From Epiperipatus broadwayi (lineage: Eukaryota; Onychophora; Udeonychophora; Euonychophora; Peripatidae): 64,000 bases of DNA. Numbering within the stretch: position 1 is the stretch's first letter; every line of letters begins with the position of its first letter. The stretch lies in the NCBI GenBank assembly GCA_028023455.1, contig JAQFVV010012423.1:9895158-9959157 (forward strand), given 5' to 3'. The translations under genes and the position numbers were made by a program. This document shows positions 20,801-34,245 of the stretch, in pieces. Below the pieces are notes generated by a model, which did not search any database, was not told the origin of the DNA, and saw nothing but the letters and a program-made list of their open reading frames with translations.

Positions 20801-23270
20801 CAAATTGGGGAAATCTAAAGGACTTTCTTGATAAGTATATAAAATTTCTACTGATTATTGCCTTTGATAGAGTAGCCTAGTTAATTAAATTATCATCTTA
20901 AAATTCAATATTCATGCATCTATATATCCAGGTTTGATTTCCATACTACTATTGTGATTTGTTAGGTTGGTAATATCTGAAAAACAGAGAAGAATACTAC
21001 TACTTGAAATATTGTGATATATATTAATATTTTTAATTTTTCTAAAAGCATTTGATAATTAATATTAGATGATGAAAATAGCCTAATATATAATTATTAC
21101 TTAAATACCATTAATATAAACTTTCAAATAAAAATGAAATACTATAGTTGATATTTAAAATTTTTTAATGTAATTTTTAGAAAGACTGGAAGTGGAGTAG
21201 CCGTTAGTAAGGTGATCTGCACACTTTGCCATAGTTGATCTTTAGACCTCTCACTAATGGATGTTTATTTTTTCATCTGCTAGCCACTGTTTGGGTTATA
21301 ATTTCACATTCTATTTTAATACAAAATCTTTATTTTATATTATAAATCATCAAACTGCACTTGATTTATTAGAAATATATGTTTCCAAATGAAAAACAAT
21401 GCTTAAAAATAATATTTCAACTTTACAAATATAGAAAAAAAGTACTAAACAGAAGTGTGTAATCAGAATAATATTTTTTTTCTTATTAGATAATTAAATT
21501 GCCAATAAAAATAAATTAATGAAAAATTTATTAATTGAACTTCATTTCTAAAATCCAAATAAATTATTGTTAATTCATTATATATTAATAAAATTCAGTT
21601 TTAAAATTTGATATTATAATTATTAAAATATTCAAGAAGTTTGCATTATGGTGTTTGTAAGGGAAGGCTGGGTAGTAATTTTTTTATTTGTCTTTTGACA
21701 ACAAACATTTTTGCACAAAATCTAAGTGTAATCATTAATAATTTTATTTTTAAATAAGTACTGTAAAAGTATTTTGCAAAAATAAACATAAATATTTAAA
21801 TAAATTATGGAAAATATACAATTTTTCTTCCCATGAAATAATGTAATAAAAGTTACTTAGCAAGATACTTTTGCAACCATCATAAACATGAAAATAAAGA
21901 ATCTAAAAATTAGGAGCATTGTCAACTTCTTTGTATTAGTTTCCTTGCATAATATTTGATATGTTCAGATTTTTTTAAATCTGTATATATTCCACCAAAT
22001 AAATGCAAAACTTACAAAACAGTATTATAGATTTCACAGGTGACTGAATGATATCACCTCAATATGAAACATTTTATTTGTATTTAGCTATGGATTAAGA
22101 AGATTAAATTTAAGTGCTAAGTGGAAGAGAAAGAAAACAATTATTAAATAAAATGACAAGTTTACTGTTTGAAATTTCCCACAGACTATGTGTAGCACTA
22201 AGATTTTAATGTTCACTATTATTGGCTGGAATCTATTTTTAATTTCTAGCAGTGGGAATTTTACTTAAATATGAATTTTGTAAATTTTTTGTTTCTATTA
22301 TAATAGCTAGAGTTACAAGTAGGGATAAAAAATTAAAGTAATGCATAGTGTTTGCAGCCAATGAAAATTAAGAAGATAGAGTCTAGTCATATTATGCAGA
22401 AATGAAAATAAGAACACTTGTTCTGAATTGTCTTTTGCTTATAACATGGAAAATAAACAATTAATTTACAGATAATTTATTTATTAGTTTATTTTTTTTA
22501 AAAAAATGTCCAATTTTTATTTCTAAATAAGTAGGTGACATTTAAATTTAGATCTTACTGAATTTTAATATTTTTTTAGAAAAAAAAATAGATAAGTAAA
22601 ACTTTGTTGATATCAGAGATTTAAAAAATGGAAACACATTTAGTGCTTGAATTTGGAGCAATAAATCTATTTGATTATATATTATAAGCTTTAGCTTTGG
22701 CTGAAGCTAAATGTTGAGTTACATGCTATCATTTTTATATGTTAAAACTGTAATATTAATGTTTATTATCTAGCTGTAAAATAATTTCGACATAGCTTAA
22801 ATAATAATGACTTTTAATTTAAGTAAATGTTTTAGATGTTAACATATTTAAATTTTTCAACAATTAGTAATGTCAATGATAAAAAGTGTAATTTAGATTT
22901 TAAAATGCTCATTTAGTTTTAGTTTAATTGTAAAATTGTTTTAAAAAGCTTATATTAATTTTTTTAAATTAAAAAACATAGTTCAAACCCTATATTTTGT
23001 TTTGCTGATGTTTAATTAACTTTAAATGTAAAACAGAATATTCTAGTTACTGTTTTATAAAAAAACAGTTTAATTATAAAAAGAGTTTAATAAAGTTAGC
23101 AATTTAAATTAGGCCTTTTATTAGTTGAATAAATGTTGAATATGTACATATTATATTTATTTGATATCATTCAGTTTAAATATTTTTAAAAATAATATTA
23201 ATCTTTTTAGATTTGTCTAGATTTAAAAGTATTAATTTGTGTTAATATGTGGTTGGCTAAAGATATAATG
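20801..23270. other. AT-rich, with one possible SINE fragment
   Basis: 21187-21290 is GC-richer and has a tRNA-like A-box region (GTAGCCGTTAGTAAGG) followed ~40 nt later by a poor B-box match, possibly a decayed tRNA-derived SINE. A small stem TTTAGCTT/AAGCTAAA lies at about 22690-22710. Otherwise nothing is recognised. Confidence 0.35.
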
Positions 23271-23284
23271 TAAATTTTATATTA
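23271..23284. repeat. Target-site duplication, left (14 bp)
   Basis: TAAATTTTATATTA; an identical copy at 23905-23918. Confidence 0.75.
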
Positions 23285-23904
23285 AACATCACATGATCAC
23301 TATCTCATACTAGCACAATAATTGTTATTAAACAATCCAAAACAAAGCAAAACTCTCCATATAGTAGTGCCATCTTGTGCTAACAAGAGCAATCAATGGA
23401 TGCCAGAAGGCTTGTGCTTTGTTTTGGATTGTTTAATAACAATTATTGTGCTAGTATGAGATAGTGATCATGTGATGTTTAGTGGTTTAACACCAATCCT
23501 GCCTAATAGGATAGTGGTGGCTATGGTTGTTAAAGAGCCAAAGACACCAAAATGTATGGGTACTGAATTGAGTTCAGACCCATATGACTATATAAGCTAT
23601 TGAGCTTGGATTGAAAATATTAATAGTGTTTTCAATTATATTCTCATGGTTTTGTAGTTAAATAGAGTTAAAAGGTGGGTGCTGGAGGGTTGCATTAGAT
23701 CCTAAGATCTAGGTGCAGTGCTCTCATATCCAAGGCTCCTCACTGATGAAGGCCACAAGCCAGAAACTAGTCTGGGGATATTGGATGAGTAGGCACTAGA
23801 TAGGGATTTTATGCACAAGCCTTCTGGAATCCATTGATTGCTCTTGTTAACACAAGATGGCACTACTATATGGAGAGTTTTGCTTTGTTTTGGATTGTTT
23901 AATT
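23285..23904 (-). mobile_element. Hammerhead-bearing retroelement H2, composite copy
   Basis: It is bounded by a perfect 14-bp target-site duplication. Orientation is set by the 3' end: the minus strand ends in CATGTGATGTT, the same terminus as the sister copy at 62575. Long inverted segments are nested: 23285-23349 reappears inverted at 23415-23480 with no mismatch seen, and 23330-23414 reappears inverted at 23815-23902. The core contains a hammerhead on the plus strand (23728-23786). The block TGAATTGAGTTCAGACCCAT, about 170 nt upstream of the ribozyme, matches the 408-bp array monomer. No ORF is present, so it is non-autonomous. A 14-bp duplication suits target-primed retrotransposition and not a cut-and-paste transposon. 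Confidence 0.8.
23728..23786 (+). ncRNA. Type I hammerhead ribozyme in element H2
   Basis: Distal stem I ATCCA/TGGAT, proximal stem I TCCTCA/TGGGGA (one T-G pair), core CTGATGA (23743-23749), stem II GGC-CACAA-GCC with an A-A pair at its base, GAAA (23763-23766), the palindromic stem III ACTAGT, and C23772 at the cleavage site. Because ACTAGT leaves no proper loop in a monomer, cleavage may need pairing of two copies, as proposed for hammerheads with minimal stem III. Confidence 0.85.
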
Positions 23905-23918
23905 TAAATTTTATATTA
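23905..23918. repeat. Target-site duplication, right (14 bp)
   Basis: TAAATTTTATATTA, identical to 23271-23284. Confidence 0.75.
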
Positions 23919-25258
23919 TGTAATACTTTATTTTTATCTTGGTTATCTATAAGTTTTAATAATTATTTTTATTCAAACTAGGAAGTGTTTTAATTAATTT
24001 CAAATGTCCAGACAAAATTGATTTATTGGAAAGTTAAAATTTTAATTAAATAATTGTAATCAACAACTTTCCCTGGTGATAGATAAGTAAAAATTCAAAC
24101 TAATTAGAGGAGAGGTTGTAAGTTCAACAATAAATATACAGTCTGGTAAAATGGTCATATAACCAAGGGTATAAATATTGTGAGGCAAACACCTGCCAGT
24201 AGTCTCTTTTCATTTTCTCATTATTTTATTAAGGTTCTCAATCAATTTAATTTTGCTTATAACAGTTGAATTTTAAACTACTAAATTTTTTAAAAACTGT
24301 AATTCACTTTAAAACTTTTGTTTTTATTAAGTTCAGTATGTTAGGCTAAAGTTATATCTTGACACAATTGTCTAAACAAAACACTAAAGAAACTGAAGTC
24401 TCTATAACTGCTAATAGAATGGTAATACAATTTGTTATTATAATATTAAGACTAGTATTTTAAAAATCTAAGTGATGGAAAACATTGAAAATTATTGTTA
24501 TTACTATTTCTATGACTGAAGAACAATTGTCAATTTTATAAATAAATTGAATGTCTACTTTATAATTAAAATTTCCAAGGAATATCTAATTCTATTTTGG
24601 CAAGAACCATTACCAAAAATGCTAATAATTTCTTAATAACTTCTGCATTATATTCGATTTAAATCAAAATATTATTTAGAATTAATTTACATGAAGTAAA
24701 GACTTTAATTCAAATAAGAATTACAAATTGACATTGTGAATATTTTTAGATGTTCAATAATAATTAATTCTGCAAAAAAAAAAAATTGACTAAAATCATA
24801 TATATTTCAATAATAATAATAATTTACTTATGCTGTATCATTATTTTAAAAGATGCTATTTACTATTATTGAAAAATGACACAAAGATATTTTATTACAA
24901 TTTTCATTTATTTTTCCCTCAAAATATAAAAAAAATAATTTCTCTTAAGGTGGGGTGGTAAAAATTTAACTTACTATGAAATGTTTAATTGATAAAATAT
25001 GTGAATTTTAAAATATTTTACTTCATAACATAACAATATCAAATTTACCTGTGATAATGACATTTCATTTAATGAATTAAAATATTTTTTTTTAATATTT
25101 TAATAAGTTTATAAAAATCTACATGAATATTTTTAAAACTCATAAATAATTTATTCTCTCAGAGCATTGTTATTGAAACTGCTGGGATCTTGAAGATAAT
25201 AATTGAAGTCAAACATTCTTTCCTGCAAATGTTCAATGATGTTAATAAATACTAATAA
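23919..25258. other. AT-rich stretch
   Basis: No gene or strong repeat seen. Confidence 0.5.
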
Positions 25259-25638
25259 TTGATGTGCTTTATTGTACTATATGATATTGCTAATACTAAT
25301 ATAGAATACTTTGCTCAATGGATTAATTTAAGAAACCTAACTTTAAGCATTTTTCATATATACTATGAATATTTATTAGACTTTAAATCTATGAATACAT
25401 TGAATGAATGGCCATTAACTTATCATATACTTGATAGTAGAATGAAGTGAATTTATCCAGGATATCCAAAGAAATGCAGTATACATTTTCTAATCATATT
25501 ATAAATTATAGTATTTTAATGATAATATCTTATATAATGGATGTGTGTTGTCCACAAGATACTATTGTCAACAGTCTTTTTCATATTCAAGTAATGGAGA
25601 ATTGGTCAAGAATGAACCAGAAGGACATTATTATTTAA
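25259..25638 (+). other. Two overlapping short ORFs, not recognised
   Basis: Two 63-codon frames overlap by 4 bases (ATGA at 25447-25450). The peptides (for example NLTLSIFHIYYEYLLD; DVCCPQDTIVNSLFHIQ) have no motif I know, and base composition equals the background. Chance or a decayed element frame is more likely than a gene. Confidence 0.2.
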
Positions 25639-28600
25639 TATAATTAATGTTATTGTAAAAAGATTAAATTTATTTTATTATAATTTTGTACTATGTTATG
25701 ATATGCATATATTATTTGTCATGTTATACACTATATATAAAAATATTAAAGATTAAAATTCTCAGAATAGTACTTTATCATATGAACATATTTTGAAATA
25801 GTATGTGCCTCTTTGAATAATTTATTTATGGAGGTATATTATGTTCCTGTAAACTAATGTATATTTCTATAATTTATTTATGATTTATTGCCTAATGTTA
25901 ACAGAACCATTTTAGATATTAATTAATTGTTGTTTATCATATTTTACATTGTTTAGTTATTATAGTATTTTATTATAGATAGTAGAATTATTTTATCTAT
26001 ATTTTAGGAATGCTTTTAGATACCAGTATCTTTAAGAATGGTCGTTAGTCTTCTTCATTATTTTGCTAACTTATTTTTCCAAAAGTGATAGCAACATTTG
26101 GGCTCTCTCTTGTTATTTGTTATTTTGGTAACTTTTCTATGCTCACAGCATATACTTTAGAAATTGTAGTTAAGAATCTTTCTATTTTAAGGCATTTCCT
26201 ATTTAGTATTTTGTCCCTGATGTGCATTCTCATTATTTTTCCAGACTAGCAACAAAATCCTAGATCTTTTACTAGCCTTCAAAGTAGGTGGTGTTCTATA
26301 AGCAATGCCATCATATTTTTACTTTGCCTTACTTTATGATTATTGAATATTGATTTTTTTTGTAGTGTTAGTATTTTAATATAACATGTCTTTGATTTTA
26401 TCATGGCTTTATCTGGCATTTTTAGTGGTGTTATGAATGTATTGAGAAATTCTACCTTATCTCTAAGAGTATTCTTGGTGAGCTTAAATGTGAGCAATAC
26501 ATTTTAAATATGTCAGTCTTATATTGGGGCTTTTCTAGTTGTCAGAACTAAATATAGGTCAGATATTATCTACAACCAATATATCAAAGGATTCAAACAA
26601 CTACCAATGGATCCTATTTTAAACCATATCTAAAAGATATAAATAGGAATTGTAAGCCAGTTTAGGATGATTTTGCATCTTCAGATTATTCTGATTATTC
26701 TAATTTTTCTGATTTTATTCTGTTTATTCTGCCATGTGCTTTAAGTAATACAGGTTGTCTTATTCATCTATTGTGTCTATTCATATATTTTTGTTCCAAT
26801 GCCATGCAGGAGTAGAGAAGCCACCACCTACTTTACTCTGATGAGCCAGCAGAGTACAAATCATAAGTTCATCATTGAGTCCAGAAAAGAAAGCCATCAA
26901 CCAATGGAGAAACATCTTGAATATTATGTAAAGAATGCATATGCTGTATACGCGTAAGCTTCAAATGTCCAAATATTCAGGGAAAAATCAGCCATCAAGC
27001 AAAGAATAAATGATCCCTGTAATTGCATCATGAATTTTGAATGATGATCGAAACTGATTGCCACCATAGCTATGTTTTGATAGATGAAGTCCACTGAAAT
27101 ATGCTAATACCAAAAGAATGAACTCGAACTTTTATTGCTGAAAGAAATAGGTATAAACTTTAAATAAATATTATAAATCTCTAAAATTTCTATTATTTAT
27201 TTCCTCTCTAATGAAAATATTGTAGCCAGTAATTGTTTGTTAAATCTGTCTATAAGTGGGTATGGCAAGAATTGTTGTTTTGATCTCCTTATCATGCCAT
27301 AATTTAGTTGGCAATAATTTTATATAAGCAATTAAATTTATTATTGCAATATCTGTTCATGCTTTTAATGATTTATTATTTTCAGTCATGTCCACTTCAT
27401 TGAAAATATAAGTAATAATTTAAAATTGCAATTTAATGAATCCTGAAGGTAATTCAAGTGGAGTGCAGAGACAGAATAAATTAATATTATCTTTTGTCTT
27501 TTAATAAATTACAGTTTTAAGCATACTATCTTCCAGTTTTGAGCAAGGATAATTGGGAGTATTGATGTAAGTGAATTGCTGTACTCTTTATTTCAGGTTG
27601 TTTTGTTTATATATAAAATTTATTCATGTGTAATTCATTATTCATTATTTTATTTATTGCAATAGTATGCAGTAGGGAGAAATTCCTAACATATATTATC
27701 TGCCTTGTCTTTGCATATGTTGTGGATATCATTTGTGAAACTGCTGGTCACTGTTACACTTAATATATGATAGATGCAAATTCCTATCATATATCATGCT
27801 CCTAGCTCACATGTATATATCTACCAATAAATAATGTAATGCTGATTCATTGTCTTTTATATTTGCTTATATAGTATTTAATTATTTATCTGCTTTACAG
27901 CCTAAAAGCATTTATGGTAGTCTTGTTATTTATATAATTTATAAATTTATTGTATTCTCAGACTATAGGTATATTAACCTTAAAATATGTAATAATAATT
28001 GCTGATGATCATTAGCCTAGGCTGAAAATTTATATCTTTTCAGAATTATTTAATATCTATTAAGAAACATTTAACCTGTATTATACCTTATATAACATCT
28101 ATGCATAAACTTAATTATCACATGAATAAACTTAATTATTGGATCAATCTTTCATTAAACCTATTAACTTATTTATCAATTGACCAGGTAGTCTATTTAT
28201 ACTAATGAATTGTGTGTGTTATCTTTTAGTACATACATAAATAAATTATAATATCTCTATAATTTTTTAGCCTTTTGTCATTATTTTGCAAACAATAATT
28301 TAATTAGAATAGAATAAGAGTCTCATGTATCTGATCTTAGCAGGTTACAAAAAAAAAGAAATTGTTATTCTGTGATATTGGAATGTGGAACTTAAATGCA
28401 GATTGCTCTTAAGTGATTTTCATTTGAGCTATACATTTTAGACAGTTACAATATATACCTGTTATTGCTATACTTTGCTATTTTTAATTTAGAAATACTA
28501 CTGTATACATCAGTTAATGTAATATAGGTTTTTGAATTGAATAACTATACTTGCACATATACACAACAAATAGTGTGAGTGGATAAATGAACTAGATAGA

Positions 28601-29632
28601 TAGTTTGTATCTTATATTTATGTATCTTAAAGAAGCTAAACCAAAGGATAATAAAATATTGAAAATAGTAATATACTTAATGATTAACTAATAGTATCCT
28701 TTTGTTTACTTTAATTTTTTTTAGGTATTGAATAAGAATTTATAAAAAGCATTTACCTTGATAATTATTTATTTTTTTAAAAACTGGGTGTTTCTAGTCA
28801 ATGTCATTTATCGCTTGCATGTGCCAGCAGTGTTTTTGGGTGTTTTAAAATTAAAAATGGCCACCGAGTGCGTACTATATCAGCACCTATTTATTTTACT
28901 CACTTATCATAATAGATTTAGTTACTTATCATGCTTATAGATATTATATTTACCCTTGATTATTTAAATATATTTTGAAATTAATAAAATGCTCCTTTGA
29001 TTTCCAAATATATTATTTAAACCCTTCATATCTATTAATAAATATAGATGTCTAAGCAGCTTTAGAAAAATGAAGTCTCATTACCTTATTTATACTAATT
29101 GTTGTGGAGATGGGTAAGGCTTTTCTCCCTTTATATTGCCGTTAGAGATTATAGCTAGCTTTTCATAGATATACCATTATAGAAATTAATGCCTTAAATT
29201 ATGAGCTTAGGGAAGGAGAGGATGCTTCCCCATGTACTGTTATAATATAATAAAATAGTTGTATTGCTGCAAATAACTGACATTGTAAAGCATGCCTAGG
29301 CATTTTATATAATGCATGATGTTTTTGAACAAAGTATAAAATTACATTTTTACTTTTAATTTTTTTTTCATATTTTCTCTAGACATTGTATAGAATACCT
29401 AAATATTTTAAAGAATACCAAGTAATTTGTGGCAAAGTATGAAAAAGGCTTTTATTGAAAAGATCCATGGTAAAATACAAGAAATACAAATTAGAAGATG
29501 AGAAATTTTTCATAAACCAACACCATAAAATACTAGAATGAAAGAAACTGTGAAAAATAATAGTTTCTTTTTTGTTTTTATTAAATAATAAACACTCACC
29601 TAATATTGAATTTCTGATATTATAATGGTGTT
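25639..29632. other. Non-coding; possible old element at 26030-27130
   Basis: 26030-26500 (minus) holds a 72-codon frame rich in K, T and M, and 26800-27120 is GC-richer (AGAAGCCACCACCTACTTTA; CATATGCTGTATACGCGTAA), but no family is recognisable. Remaining DNA is AT-rich without features. Confidence 0.35.
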
Positions 29633-29674
29633 TCACTTTCTTAATTTCAAGTACAGTATGTTATTATTTCTTAC

Positions 29675-29694
29675 TGACAAACCCTTCAAGCCCT
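29675..29694 (-). CDS. Candidate microexon (20 nt) or start of a longer exon
   Basis: On the minus strand a strong acceptor (ATGTTTTTTCATCAG) is followed by 20 nt and a good donor (TCA|GTAAGA). Joined to the 29955-30135 exon, whose last base is an A in phase 1, it completes a lysine codon and reads GLKGLS, ending in phase. If the donor is not used, the frame continues VRNNNILYLKLRK and stops at 29633-29635. The phase match with the upstream exon supports a real exon, but the span is short and chance cannot be excluded. Confidence 0.35.
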
Positions 29695-29954
29695 CTGATG
29701 AAAAAACATAATAACAAGTTAGCACATAATGATGATAATGAAATTCTGATTTTATATACAAATCAAACAAGCCAGAAAAGAAATAATGACATTTTTACAC
29801 CATTATTTTGGAAATAAATGGATTTTAAAATCATATAAATCTTCAAGAATGTAAGGAATTTTTTGGTAATTATGTCTACTCTTCATTAAATAATTCTAAG
29901 ATGTACACATAAGAATTTACTAATAATTTAATTGTTAAATGTGTGTAACTTAAC

Positions 29955-30135
29955 TCTTTGCAACATCAACACATTCTTGCTGGAAATATTTTATACTTTG
30001 CTGAGTTTCCTTTTGGCATTTTATAGAATCCTTAATAATGTGTGAAAATCTAAATATTTCATGCACGGAAGTCTCACTTTTGACATTGTATAAAATTCCT
30101 AGACAGTCTATACAATACCGGTTTTCATACTTTGC
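29955..30135 (-). CDS. Putative internal exon (181 nt) of an unidentified host gene
   Basis: The minus strand has an acceptor ATGAGTTTACAG|GC, 60 open codons plus one base, then a donor AAGA|GTTAAGT. The peptide includes KYENRYCIDCLGILYNVKSE, HEIFRFSHIIKDSIKCQ and QQSIKYFQQECVDVA, with balanced polar, cysteine and charged residues typical of a helical intracellular protein. GC is clearly higher than in the flanks. It starts in phase 0, which matches the phase-0 end of the candidate exon at 49302-49419, and ends in phase 1, which matches 29694. I do not recognise the family. A pseudogene is possible, but no stop or frameshift is seen. Confidence 0.5.
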
Positions 30136-30992
30136 CTGTAAACTCATATAACTGATTTATTAAATAAATGAAATACTTTCAAGCTAAGTCATAAGACAAT
30201 ATTTTTTTAAATTTATTTATAGAGAAAATTAAATAAATAAAAAAATTGTTTTATACTTTGGTTTGAGAATATTTTATTTACTTAAAATAAACCAATCATA
30301 TAAGAAATAATCTTAAAGTGTTACACATTATAAAACACTGGATATAATTTATATATATATATAGAGAGAGAGATTGTAATTAACGAATAGATAGTTTTAA
30401 TATAAACAAGAACATAAAAATATATAAATAAAAGAATATTTTTAATTTTGTTAATTTTATTTTAAGAAAGCTTTTAATTCATAAACCTAATAAAATTATT
30501 TTATATATAAATGTGCTCTTATTTACCATTGTATTACTAATCGTATTATTTATCAATATTTTAATTTTAAAAATTTTTTTTACATAGAGTTATTGTTTTT
30601 ATGAAAGTGCTTGAATATGAATATCTTTATGCAGCTGGTAAAAATTCGACAGTCACGAAAACAATTAGATAAATTTTAAATATTGTTAAAAATATTGTAT
30701 AATAAATATGATTTTATTATAATTCACTTTATTCTTTAGCTTATTCAATCTGATATAAAGAACAGCTCCTGAATCAAAGAGCTAAAGAATCAAGTGACAT
30801 TATGTTAGTACTCACATTTTTCACCAGAAGAAAAAAGTGTTAACAAATGTATTGAATTTATTATAATACATAGTTATGAATTTGAAAAACATTTATATAA
30901 TCATGCAAGCAGTTTAAATAAGTTTAAAGTCATAGAATTTACAAATTTTTACGTGTAGCTTGATAAGCAACGAGTTTTAAAGATGATTGTCA
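30136..30992. other. Probable intron, AT-rich
   Basis: Short TA and GA runs at 30350-30373. No gene seen. Confidence 0.4.
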
Positions 30993-31098
30993 GATGCATT
31001 AATTGCATTGATTTCTGCTTCGAACCATAAGTCCTTATTGATAAAAGTAAAAGTCAAAAATCAATCCGGGGATGAACAATTTAAATGTACACCATTTG
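30993..31098 (+). CDS. Weak plus-strand exon candidate
   Basis: Following a weak acceptor (GATTGTCAG) the frame reads ALIALISASNHKS, LLIKVKVKNQSGDEQF and KCTPFG, ending at a donor-like TTTG|GTAAAT. Local GC is raised (CAATCCGGGGATGAAC). The opposite strand has stops in the corresponding part. It conflicts in strand with the better-supported exons nearby, so it would be a nested gene, a retrocopy or chance. Confidence 0.22.
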
Positions 31099-33894
31099 GT
31101 AAATATTTCCCTTATTTACAATTTATACTCGTGTTAGTAAAATATTGTATTTATTCATTTATAAATAACAGACTTAAATTTTTTATTAAATAAAATATTT
31201 TTTTGTTTCATAAAATAAAATTATTTTAAAAGATTCAAATACAATAAGCAGAAAACGTTATAAAAATTTCTGGAGATAAATGTATTAGCAGTCTGAATAC
31301 ATAATATTAATAAAAAAGTATCAACGACAGTATAAGTTATACAGTCAATAAATTACAGTGAATTTGAATGGATAAATAATTAGGCATAGCAAAACATAGT
31401 CCTGGATAACTATAATTGAAGCTTTTTGTAGACTAGTTCCATTTGATATATTTTCTTAGTATGATAATTTTAAAAATAATAGATATATTTTTCATGTAGG
31501 GAACTACTATATAAAGTTATAAAATCACTTTCAAACATACAAAAATTTATTATCAAGTTTTGCATCTATTTGATCTTAATAATTAATGGTAAAAAAGAAG
31601 AAAAGAGTTTTTATTTTAATTAATACATATATTTATTTATAGTTATACAAGACTTGGATAATTTTAATGTAAAAATATAGACATTTTGTCTAAATTTTAT
31701 AATTATTGTTTTATATAAAATAATTATGATGAGTTTATTAAAAAAAATTGAATGTGAAATAACTTATTAATTGTCAAGTATTTATATTTTCAATATTTAT
31801 AACAATATTTATTGATTTTAATAATGAGAAGAAGAACATAATAGAAATACTTATTAAAATAATATTTTAATATTGAAATGTTATATAGTGTGAACTACAT
31901 TTCAATATTAAGATTCAACATATAATATTTCCAGATATATGGTTGAGATGGATTAAATAGATAAGTTTATTTGCAACATCATTGAAATTTGTATAATTAA
32001 GTCTACCTTATGAATTTAAATTGTAAGCCAATTTGAATAAAATGGCATGAACATCTCCATTGACTTGATATTTATATTAGCAAATGTCATTGTCTAATCC
32101 ACTATCCATATTATTTTAACAAACTGACATTTCTTTTCTTTTTAGGGGTAATTTTTGTGAACATTCAACCTTTGATTTTGTTATTTAAGTTGTTCATGTT
32201 CCAACTCCACCCTTCTTATTTGTCAGGGCCCTATTAAAAACTTCTTCTATGTAAAAATATTTATTCTTACAATTAAACCTTTTTTTTTTGTAGTATCTAT
32301 GTTGATAATCTTTACATTATTTATTATGAATGTAAGCTTTCAAATAATAAGCATTATAAAATTTAATATTTAAATTTTGTAAAGTGGAAAAATTAAATAC
32401 TAAACAAAGTTCATAATTATAACAAGGGCTCTTGAAATTATTGGATATAATTCTAACTATTCCAATAACTTAGTAAAAAGAAGTATTAGATATTTGAATT
32501 TCATTTTTTAAATTTTATAGTTATTGTTAAAAAATAAAATATATGTAAAAATTAAACATTTAATTTATGTTTAGTAAAATTTTAGAAAAAAATTATTAAC
32601 CAGTCTTGACAAAATATAATTTTTATTAAACAATAAAAAAAAACCACTATTGATTTACTTTAACAAACTTTTTATGACTTACTTTTTCGAAATAGATGTT
32701 TTAAAATAAAACCTAATTGACATCATTACAAAACTATTGCATAAATAACATTTAATATGTAAATAAATTATCAAAAATTTCAATTTTAATTTTCAATAAT
32801 AAAAAATCGAAAAATTTATCCCAGACAAAGTACTTCAATAGTCAGAAATTGTCATTTCTATTGACATCAAAAAGAAGATCCATCTTTTTTGATATGCAAA
32901 TTATATATTGTAATTTCCTAAATGTGTATCTGATGTTGACATCTTTGGTTTTTTAACAAATAATTTTAAAATGGTTTCCATGATAAAATAAAATGGCACA
33001 TGAAAATCTAAGGTTACTGGTATATTCAATATCATAAAGAAAAATTATAGTGATTACAGTATCATCATAAATAGCAAAACTTCCATGACATTACCATGAC
33101 TATCATTAAGGAGATTAAACTTGTATTTTATAATAGGACTTGAATTTGATTTATTAAAAGTATAATTTTATAAAAAAAAATCTAAAATATCATATTTGAT
33201 TTTTGAAAATATATTTAAAAAAATAAATAAAATAGAATAAACAATAGTGGCAAAATATAAATTAACAATATCATTGTTGGTTAAACTTCAGTCATAAAAC
33301 ACAAATGAAATAATATTAATCTATAAAATTATTTTCTAAAATTTAAAATTGTATTAATAATTATTAAAATATAACAAAATTTATGTACTATGATATATGA
33401 TAGACCATTACCAATCTTAGTTTAATTTCAAGATTGCAACAAATTTTTTATCTTGTATTTAAAAATAAATTTATTAGGAAAACAAAAACTAAACAGAATC
33501 ATGATTTGTTTTTTAATCATTACTAAACAAATATTTTGTAAACTATTGTAACTATTTAAATAAATTATGAAAAATATACAAATGTTTTGCCCATTGCTAA
33601 CAATAATTGAAAAAGAGTTTACAATTAATCTCATGAATGCTCTCTGTCAATCAATGACCTTGTATTAGTAGACTTCAGATCCTTTATAATTTTTTTGACT
33701 GTAACCTGTTAGACATTTTTTGTAAATTAATTAATCAATATATTTTAATTCCAATTTCTATTGACACATTCATGGTAATGATTGCTATTGCTAATATGAT
33801 TTATTAAAAAGATGTCTGAAAGAAGCCATTGTCACATTGCTTCATTACATAATTGTTACATTAAACAAAATTGATGCGTTAATTCCAATTGGTT
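31099..33894. other. AT-rich stretch
   Basis: No gene seen. A T-rich run then AG (TTTCTTTTCTTTTTAG at 32130-32145) is acceptor-like on the plus strand but is followed by stops in all frames. Confidence 0.5.
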
Positions 33895-34245
33895 CTTCAA
33901 TGACAAATTTTTGGCTTTAAAAATATAGTTACCATTGAGTTATTGAAAGTTCAGATTGTGACTAGTGAGAAGTTTACACTTTCTTGCCCATGTTTTTTTA
34001 TTTGTTCTCATTTACATTTTATTATAGTTAAGTGCAATAGGTAATTAAAAATATTTAAAAAAATTATAATATTTTTAAACCTATTGTAGATAGAAAAAAA
34101 TTGAAAGTATTTATATTTCAGATATTAATGTCTATTTTTTTTTCATATGTGGAACTAAATCTATAATAATTGAATTTAGGTCCCAACTTATAAAATTATA
34201 AATTTTCCAATTGATAAAAAATGATTCCAGAATCTGTACAGATGC
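33895..34245 (+). repeat. Long-range inverted repeat L, left arm
   Basis: Reverse complement of about 38520-38885. Landmarks are ACCATTGAGTTATTGAAAG, GAGAAGTTTACACTTTCTT, AAGTGC..TAGGTAATTAAAA and CAATTGATAAAAAATGATTCC. The arms show frequent substitutions and small indels, so the pair is not recent. Confidence 0.75.
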
